Assembly (NCBI GenBank): GCA_947626275.1
Contig: CANQRL010000001.1
Location: 183,693 to 247,692 of the forward strand
From: an uncultured Bacilli bacterium
GTDB lineage: Bacteria; Bacillota_I; Bacilli_A; RF39; UBA660
Direction of reading: 5' to 3'
DNA: 64,000 bases
Position 1 is the first letter of the stretch, and each line of letters begins with the position of its first letter. The position numbers and the translations under genes were made by a program. Below the pieces are notes generated by a model that saw nothing but the letters and a program-made list of their open reading frames with translations, was not told where the DNA came from and ran no database searches. Of this stretch, positions 58,527-64,000 are shown piece after piece.

Positions 58527-59810
58527 ATTTCTCGCCTGTTTAAGGGACAGGCGCAAACCCTAACAATCTGTATTGCAAGTCAATACAACTAACTATTTTA
58601 TTTAAAGGATAATAATAGTCAAAATACCACAAGTTCTTGAGATATGATTGTTAAAAATCCAGTCTAAACTTGCATAAACCTTGTCTTCTTATCGAAAAGA
58701 CTACACCATCGTATACTTTTTGGTCGTATAACTCCTCTATATTTAAACAGGTCATGACCCCTGCCGCAATAGACATATTTAAGAGTAGATAAGGATTTGC
58801 ACCTTATATGGGGTAGTTCCCTAAACTACAATACAGTATGACCTGCACGTGCAACCTGGTTCTGCAACGAGACCCAACTGACATTAAGTCATAAAGCGTC
58901 TACCTATTCCGCCACTACTCATGTAAGCCAACCGAAAACCTACCTTACTCAGTTGGGCCTTGCCTAACCCTATAGACACTGTTAGACGTTCCACAATACT
59001 ATTTCTCCAGGCAACCCTAGAATAACGACTGATAGTTCAGCGTATGATGGTCATAACCAACGCGAAACCCCATTCGTTCGCGAGAACATCTATATTGTTA
59101 TCGTACAATAATTGCAAAAACGTCTATTCCGCATTTTTAAGTTCTTCCTTTGATAGATAAACGAACTAGGCTTTTGTTATTAGTAACAAATACTACTTGC
59201 ATCCGTCAAGTAACGCTTCCCGCAAATCGTTTGGTCATTTGCAACCTCTATTTTTGTTCGTAAGCTTGCCCTAGCCAAGTTAAAGCCCTCTATAAGTAGC
59301 GACCTTATATCTTCTTTAACCTTCTATTACTACATCGGATTCTTTACCGACAACTTTCACACACATTAGGTAAAATTAACAATAGTCCCAAATTATTTAC
59401 TATCATTATCCATTGATCTCTTTTTTCATGCAGATTTGTGCTACTCGTACCAGTTTCTAATCTTATACATCTCTTTTAAAAATATCAACTGCATTATTGA
59501 CTTATTGGTATTCTTGCGTTCACTCTATATAACCACATATAGTACTACTAGCAAGTTTTCTCATTCCTTATCTATAGGAACAGTCTTATGATTGCCAACG
59601 ATTAGTCCTGTGCCTTATAAAACTCTATAATGAACCACTATTGCTGCTCTTCTTACTTTGTAAGTCCAAGCAAAAATGTCACCATCAATGCTAACTCAAT
59701 CCCCTCTAAAATCGCTCTTAAAGGTAATAAGGACACAACAATATCTATACTGCATTGCGTTGCAGTCTGTCATATAGTTCATTTATCTATTTATTTCAAA
59801 GAACATTAAT
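58527..59810 (-). ncRNA. Large structured RNA candidate (GOLLD/ROOL-like)
   Basis: 1.28 kb without any credible gene, flanked by tRNA-Met and tRNA-Ile on the same strand. On the minus strand many stems are perfect: TATTGT/ACAATA, ACTTG/CAAGT, GCAAAT/ATTTGC, TTTGTTA/(A)TAACAAA, CTATAT/ATATAG, TTCCT/AGGAA, CGCGAA/TTCGCG, TGTATTG/CAATACA and a closing CGCCTGT/ACAGGCG (58533-58556). Very large phage RNAs of the GOLLD and ROOL classes lie beside tRNA genes in the same way. Homology to either was not proven here. Confidence 0.65.
58783..58920 (-). ncRNA. tRNA-Leu-like domain with interrupted anticodon loop
   Basis: Acceptor strand GAGTAG pairs with CTACTC, the D-region GGCGGAATAGGTAGACGC is a tRNA-Leu hallmark, the anticodon arm TATGACTTAA...GTCATA would carry the anticodon TAA, and the T-arm contains GGTGCAAATCC. 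About 45 nt interrupts the anticodon loop. The insert (UCAGUUGGGUC) pairs with GGCCCAACUGA 70 nt upstream (58949-58959) in 11 bp. CCA is absent, unlike all other tRNAs here. Confidence 0.6.
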
Positions 59811-59883
59811 TGGTGGCTGACATGGGAGTCGAACCCATTATTTACAGGGTATGAGCCTGTCGTGATAATCCGTTTCACTCGCC
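59811..59883 (-). tRNA. Phage tRNA-Met (CAT), imperfect acceptor
   Basis: Anticodon loop CTCATAC between ACAGG and CCTGT, T-arm ATGGG/CCCAT with TTCGACT, encoded CCA. The acceptor GGCGAGT/GTCAGCC has two mismatches, so function is uncertain. Confidence 0.75.
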
Positions 59884-59964
59884 AGTTATGAAAGGAATTC
59901 TCTGAAAGGAGTAAAAGAGAATCCGCTTGTAATATTGCTATTACATTATCAGTTTATCAATGCA

Positions 59965-59988
59965 ACTAGTACAAAATCAGCACAAAAT
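59965..59988 (-). promoter_or_regulatory. 24-bp control site, copy 2
   Basis: Identical to 52575-52598. It lies directly upstream of tRNA-Met and the large RNA on the minus strand, followed by GATAAAC and GATAAT, so it may drive the RNA region. Confidence 0.6.
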
Positions 59989-59992
59989 TGCA

Positions 59993-60322
59993 TTATTCTA
60001 TCATTTTTTTCATTTTTTTGTAATAATTATAAATTCCATTTCTAGAGTTAGGTTTTACCCCTTTAAGATAGTTTTCTTCTGCGACCGCATCAACTGCCTT
60101 ATTAACGCTCATCCCTGATAAAATGTAGACATACAACCGATAGCATAATTGGTTATCTGATAACTTAACCAAATTTTTTTGACAATTATCAATGAGGTTT
60201 TGTTTCGCTTTTATCTGTTCATCTATCTTGGCTATTTTGTCTTCGTCTGATAATCCTTTTTTCAATTCATTTAATGTTTCAATTTCTACCTTTAAGTCAT
60301 TAATGTAAGAAATGCAATCCAT
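59993..60322 (-). CDS. Hypothetical phage protein, 109 aa
   Basis: A helical soluble protein (DLKVEIETLNELKKGLSDED, then KIDEQIKAKQNLIDNCQKNL) with a basic C-terminus (YYKKMKKMIE). It resembles a short coiled-coil connector. The TAA of the upstream gene overlaps its ATG. Confidence 0.55.
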   Translation of the reverse strand: MDCISYINDLKVEIETLNELKKGLSDEDKIAKIDEQIKAKQNLIDNCQKNLVKLSDNQLCYRLYVYILSGMSVNKAVDAVAEENYLKGVKPNSRNGIYNYYKKMKKMIE

Positions 60323-60765
60323 TATTCCCCTTCTTTCTTTTTCGCTGGTCTTCCTCTTTTCTTTTCTTCTGCTGGTTCAGGAGTAGTCAAAGATTGGACT
60401 ATTTCTGGTGTTAAAATTCTATTTTGATATTCCGAATCGAGGTTCTTCTCGGTATTCTTCAATCCTTGTATAAAAAGTTCTCTATTAGTTTTAATATTAA
60501 GTTTTCCTGCGTTGTTAATAAAATAAACTGCAAGAGACTTATCTTGTTTTATTTTTCTTCTTCTTTTTAATCTATCTTGCATTTTTTGATAAAGAAGTTC
60601 TAAGTTAATTTCTTCCAGTCTGCTGTTTTCAATCAAATGTTCATAATCGCTGCGCTCTTTATCACAGTTTGACAATTCGTTATCAAGAGTATCAAAGTAA
60701 TCTTCTAAATTGTTTAGTAAAGAAACGGCTTGAATTGTAGAATCGATGATATTCATATTGTCCAT
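60322..60765 (-). CDS. Hypothetical phage protein with AT-hook-like end
   Basis: 147 residues from the ATG at 60765 (GGTGATTAG). Mostly helical, ending in KKRGRPAKKK, an AT-hook-like motif that binds the DNA minor groove. No family was recognised. Confidence 0.55.
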   Translation of the reverse strand: MDNMNIIDSTIQAVSLLNNLEDYFDTLDNELSNCDKERSDYEHLIENSRLEEINLELLYQKMQDRLKRRRKIKQDKSLAVYFINNAGKLNIKTNRELFIQGLKNTEKNLDSEYQNRILTPEIVQSLTTPEPAEEKKRGRPAKKKEGE

Positions 60766-60779
60766 ACTAATCACCAACA

Positions 60780-61214
60780 CTAATCTAAGAAGTCATCATC
60801 AATTTGTACTTGTTCACCATATTCGGTAAAAGGGTCTTGGTACTCTGCCTCTTCTTCTACTTCTACATTTGTTTCAACATCGCCAACTGTCATTTTTTTC
60901 TTTGGATCTAGATACTCAATATGTTGCGCCACGATTTCTGTAGAAGTTCTATTATTACCATCAGCATCAGTATACCTTCTTGTTTGAATTGTACCCTCAA
61001 CTAACAAGTTATTCCCCTTCTTTTGATATTGGCAAAGATTTTCCGCTTCTTTTCCCCATGCTACAATGTTTAAAAAATCAGTTTCTTTCTCTCCATTCGC
61101 ATCCACATATGGTCTATTTATTGCTATACTGAACCTTGAAAACGGATTGTTGTTCCCTGTATATTTTAATTCAGGGTCTGCTGTAGTACGGCCAACTAAA
61201 ATAACCTTATTCAC
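60780..61214 (-). CDS. ssb: Single-stranded DNA-binding protein
   Basis: 144 residues with a GTG start after AAAGG. The OB fold is clear: NKVILVGRTTADPELKYTG, FSIAINRPY, DFLNIVAWGKEAENLCQY and GNNLLVEGTIQTRRYTD. The acidic C-terminal tip reads DDDFLD in place of the usual DDDLPF, which may change partner recruitment. It binds ssDNA during phage replication. Confidence 0.9.
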   Translation of the reverse strand: MNKVILVGRTTADPELKYTGNNNPFSRFSIAINRPYVDANGEKETDFLNIVAWGKEAENLCQYQKKGNNLLVEGTIQTRRYTDADGNNRTSTEIVAQHIEYLDPKKKMTVGDVETNVEVEEEAEYQDPFTEYGEQVQIDDDFLD

Positions 61215-61923
61215 CTTTCAACCGACCTTTCCCGTCTAAAATACCATATCTAGTCAATATCTCTTCTACTTCTTCTTTGTTTTTAGCAATACTAACGTGA
61301 GCTTTTACTGTTTTTACAAGTTCGTTAATTTTATCTAGTTCTTTGCTCCTTTCATCCATTAAATTGCAATATCCACTTGGCTTAAAATCCAAATTAATAC
61401 AACAATCTGCTACATACGAATTATTTCTAGTTAATGGCATATCACTATCGTCAAAGACCTGATTAACTAACATTTCTTTCTTTTCTTCTTCGGTAAACTG
61501 TGATAAATATAATTCATCACAATCTTTTTGAAATTTTTCTGCTAATTCATTAAATTTATTTATAATTTCGTTGTTTTCTTTTAATTTTTCTATTTTTTCC
61601 TTTGTCTCATTTTCTATTTTTTCTTTTTGCTTACTAGCATATAAATCTACTAAATTTAAACTTTCTAACATATCATTTCCTTCTTTCTTTTTTATAATTA
61701 TGCCACTAGAATCTATTTTTATTTTTGATGTTATTGTTGGTTCTACTAATTCAATATGTTCTTCGTTTACAAACCCAATGTGTGCTCCTTTCTTGATACC
61801 ATATGGATATATGTCTCCCATATCGTTGCTAAAAATTTCACATTCATTTCCAATTTTGAATCCAACTGTTGCATTTGATTTTTTTACTAATCTCACTTTA
61901 TCTCCCACTTTAAACTCTGCCAT
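61207..61923 (-). CDS. Hypothetical phage protein with SH3-like N-terminus
   Basis: 238 residues. The first 60 (AEFKVGDKVRLVKKSNATVG, AHIGFVNEEHIELV) form an SH3/KOW-like barrel; a long coiled coil follows (about 85-140). Overlaps ssb by 8 bp. The function is unknown. Confidence 0.55.
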   Translation of the reverse strand: MAEFKVGDKVRLVKKSNATVGFKIGNECEIFSNDMGDIYPYGIKKGAHIGFVNEEHIELVEPTITSKIKIDSSGIIIKKKEGNDMLESLNLVDLYASKQKEKIENETKEKIEKLKENNEIINKFNELAEKFQKDCDELYLSQFTEEEKKEMLVNQVFDDSDMPLTRNNSYVADCCINLDFKPSGYCNLMDERSKELDKINELVKTVKAHVSIAKNKEEVEEILTRYGILDGKGRLKGE

Positions 61924-61927
61924 CTAT

Positions 61928-62116
61928 TCACCTCTTGTCTTTGAATATTTCTAAATTAAGATAATCTCGCACTTCTTTATCAAGTTCTTTTATGGTTTTG
62001 TGCCTTTTTACTTTAGAAGTAACGATTTTGCCCTGAAATAATTGTTTATATTCATCATCCCAAAGATTAACTACTATGGTATTTTTGTCTTTATCAACAA
62101 TTAGTACTGTTATCAT
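61928..62116 (-). CDS. Hypothetical phage protein, 62 aa
   Basis: MITVLIVDKDKNTIVVNLWD and a basic middle (VTSKVKRHKTIKELDKEV). The ATG at 62116 follows AGGTG and overlaps the GHKL ATPase stop. No family was recognised. Confidence 0.5.
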   Translation of the reverse strand: MITVLIVDKDKNTIVVNLWDDEYKQLFQGKIVTSKVKRHKTIKELDKEVRDYLNLEIFKDKR

Positions 62117-63288
62117 TTCCACACCTCATCTTTAATCAAGTCAAATCCTGTTGGCTCTAACAAATCCATTGTATTTATGAAGTCTTCTTGTGCATCTTCA
62201 CTTAATTGACTTTTATATATATCAAACCATTCTTTAAAACTTTTATAATCGCTATAATCATATTCATACCAGGCATCCGCGACTTTATCTCTATTATCCT
62301 TATCTTCTTTTACTTTTTCTATAACGCTTAGTGAATAAGATAATTTTTCATTTAAAATGTCAGCATATATCTTCTTAGGCACTGTTTTAATTTCGCTATC
62401 AGTTTCTCTTGCGACATATTCGATTAAATCGGAACTACTTTCATTTACAACAATATCGTCTTCTTTGATATCGAATCTTTCTTTAAGATGTTCTGCATAT
62501 TTTTCTTTAAATTCATCATCAAGCTCGATATTGGCATCTTTGAGATATTCCCCATCTCTACCTGTCCCATCAATTACCTCATCAACAAATGCGAAGTTAT
62601 CGATACAACACGCTACAGACAAAGCAGTTAATCTTTTCAATTCATAAATATTAATTGATTTTCTATCTCTATCAAGAGTTACATATCTAGCGTCAAAATT
62701 GTAACCATAGTTAAAATTATCATCTTCATAGACTGGCAATCCTTCAACAAATACTTTTCCTTTAAATTGTGAATCTGTTAGTATTTCTCCATAACTTGTG
62801 TGTATCGAATTATAGGCTTGTCCATTTATTCCTAAAAATTCATTTTCTAAATCTGCTAACTCACAACCACTAAATCCTGATATTTCAAATATTAAATCGT
62901 TACCACTACTATTTGTTTCAGTAATACATAGTACCTCACAATCAAAGTTGTCAGAATATTCAAAACTTGGTTCCCATAGTTTATTACCATTTTGGATTGA
63001 TACATCTTTACCTTCTCGTAATAATACAAGAATTGCTAATTTGTATCCCTCTCCAAATTGACCTATTTTGTCTAAATCATCTTTTTTAGATGTATTTCCA
63101 AGAAGTAATGTAGAACTAGGTATTGATGTGTTTTTATTTGTAATAGTAATTATTCCATTCTGTTTATCTATATCAATTTTTTCTTCTCCATCGCTATCTT
63201 TAGCATTTTGTAATAATTCTCTGATTGCTTCTTCTATGCCCCAACTAGATACATAGTTTCGTGATAAACTTAATTCATATTTTTTCAT
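62113..63288 (-). CDS. GHKL-type ATPase-domain protein
   Basis: 391 residues. The Bergerat-fold motifs are visible: N-box AIRELLQNAKDSD (about 19-31), ITITNKNTSI near 48 and GQFGEGYKLA (about 76-85). GHKL proteins include GyrB, MutL and Hsp90. The C-terminal half (about 200-391) is helical and unassigned. Its ATG overlaps the stop of the pentapeptide gene by 4 bp, so the two products may act together. Confidence 0.75.
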   Translation of the reverse strand: MKKYELSLSRNYVSSWGIEEAIRELLQNAKDSDGEEKIDIDKQNGIITITNKNTSIPSSTLLLGNTSKKDDLDKIGQFGEGYKLAILVLLREGKDVSIQNGNKLWEPSFEYSDNFDCEVLCITETNSSGNDLIFEISGFSGCELADLENEFLGINGQAYNSIHTSYGEILTDSQFKGKVFVEGLPVYEDDNFNYGYNFDARYVTLDRDRKSINIYELKRLTALSVACCIDNFAFVDEVIDGTGRDGEYLKDANIELDDEFKEKYAEHLKERFDIKEDDIVVNESSSDLIEYVARETDSEIKTVPKKIYADILNEKLSYSLSVIEKVKEDKDNRDKVADAWYEYDYSDYKSFKEWFDIYKSQLSEDAQEDFINTMDLLEPTGFDLIKDEVWK

Positions 63289-64000
63289 TTGCTCATCACA
63301 CTCATGTATTCTTTTTTAGTGATTTTTAGTTCCATAATTTCGTTAAAAATTGCTAAATCAAAATTTGGCAAATTAAATATTTCTTGTTTATCGTAAATAT
63401 CTAATTGGTCCCACCACTCTTTGCTAGCTTCTTTTCTAGGAATTTCTTTCAAATATCCGCCACACACTTCATGACTAGGATATTTTTTCTTTTCTTTGTC
63501 TGTCATATTTTCTGATAATATCCACTTTGATTTTGAAACCATGCAGAGTAAATCATAAGCTCTTGTATTTCTCCACTCTTCAAATGTCATGTCAGTTTCC
63601 TTATTGAATAAAATAAGTTTTGGCTCTTGCGTACAGAACACACCAGCAGATCTATTAGTTTTGTTCCAATCGCCCGTGTTACAATTGCCCGTGTTACGAT
63701 TGCCCGTGTTCCAATCGCCCATGTTACGATTGCCCGTGTTACGATTGCCCGTGTTCCAATCGCCCGTGTTACGATTGCCCGTGTTACAATTGCCCGTGTT
63801 ACGATTGCCCGTGTTCCAATTGCCCGTGTTACAATTGCCCGTGTTACGATTGCCCGTGTTCCAATTGCCCGTGTTACAATTGCCCGTGTTCCAATCGCCC
63901 GTGTTCCAATCGCCCGTGTTACGATTGCCCGTGTTACGATTGCCCGTGTTCCAATCGCCCATGTTACGATTGCCCGTGTTACGATTGCCCGTGTTCCAAT
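63285..64000 (-). CDS. Pentapeptide-repeat protein (partial)
   Basis: The visible frame starts inside the repeat, since the frame stays open to the window edge; the true start lies beyond 64000. Units of GNRNT, GDWNT and GNCNT fill the N-terminal part, followed by a conserved C-terminal domain (EPKLILFNKETDMTFEEWRN, GGYLKEI, EWWDQLDIYDKQEIFNLPNF). Pentapeptide coils can mimic DNA. The same C-terminal domain occurs in phage proteins of unknown role. Confidence 0.75.
   Translation of the reverse strand, partial: WNTGNRNTGNRNMGDWNTGNRNTGNRNTGDWNTGDWNTGNCNTGNWNTGNRNTGNCNTGNWNTGNRNTGNCNTGNRNTGDWNTGNRNTGNRNMGDWNTGNRNTGNCNTGDWNKTNRSAGVFCTQEPKLILFNKETDMTFEEWRNTRAYDLLCMVSKSKWILSENMTDKEKKKYPSHEVCGGYLKEIPRKEASKEWWDQLDIYDKQEIFNLPNFDLAIFNEIMELKITKKEYMSVMSK
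63664..64000. repeat. Tandem 15-bp repeats of the pentapeptide gene
   Basis: More than 22 in-frame 15-bp units, of the form GGCAATCGTAACACG on the minus strand with three codon variants (CGT, TGG, TGT) at one position. The array continues past the window. Confidence 0.95.

Noticed and set aside
63664..64000. Regular repeats that might look like a CRISPR array
   Set aside because: The units are contiguous 15-bp codon repeats without spacers and stay in one reading frame.

Overview
The window looks like the chromosome of a low-GC Bacillota bacterium (probably class Bacilli, host-associated). TGG is the tryptophan codon, Shine-Dalgarno sites are strong, and a T-box, an Asn tRNA/gatC locus and the syntenic ireB-ruvX-DUF1292-mltG-trmR block are present. 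From about 23.32 kb to the right edge the sequence is a siphovirus-type prophage whose far end lies outside the window.

Chromosomal part (1-23.3 kb). Leftmost is a leftward unit: a sigma-A promoter, an Asn-specific T-box, two tRNA-Asn genes, a hairpin and the start of gatC. Next come a TPR protein, an RNase J paralogue with degraded metal ligands, the ireB-ruvX-DUF1292-mltG-trmR operon, and a Mur ligase overlapping a MurL-type epimerase, which suggests the L-Glu/epimerase route to D-Glu in peptidoglycan. Between 10.5 and 12.7 kb lie three small cassettes. Each has a rightward 27-30 aa hydrophobic peptide gene and a convergent leftward antisense RNA with its own promoter and terminator, as in type I toxin-antitoxin modules. 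Two of the peptide promoters carry LexA-like boxes. A fourth locus at 23.1 kb keeps only the antisense RNA. The rest of this part holds tRNA-Glu, tRNA-Met and tRNA-Gln and genes for a Mbeg1-like hydrolase, a DUF1003 protein, a papain-like amidase, a thioredoxin-like lipoprotein, a Pro/Glu-rich protein, an SDR dehydrogenase and two HD proteins.

Prophage (about 23.32 kb to beyond 64 kb). The left boundary is a 21-bp tRNA 3' end. Reading leftward, against the numbering, the late region runs terminase, portal, tRNAs, scaffold, capsid, connectors, tail tube, tape measure, tail tip, fibres, holin and endolysin. A lipoprotein moron lies on the opposite strand. A hairpin element with a conserved TGTAGCAC box precedes four late genes. 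The capsid gene ends in a CCC-TAA site that could give a +1 shift into an Ig-like domain. A tetranucleotide repeat of about 15 units sits in a small gene beside the fibre genes and could cause phase variation. Small early genes (RNA ligase, SPFH protein, HTH proteins, RepL-like protein) fill 46-52 kb. A 0.9-kb AT-rich, repeat-rich, origin-like region separates them from a rightward operon (OB-fold protein, serine recombinase).

The most striking region is 58.5-59.8 kb: about 1.28 kb without genes, between tRNAs, dense in perfect hairpins, with a tRNA-Leu-like domain whose anticodon loop is interrupted. It resembles the large ornate phage RNAs (GOLLD/ROOL class). The window ends with an SSB, a GHKL ATPase and a pentapeptide-repeat gene cut by the edge.
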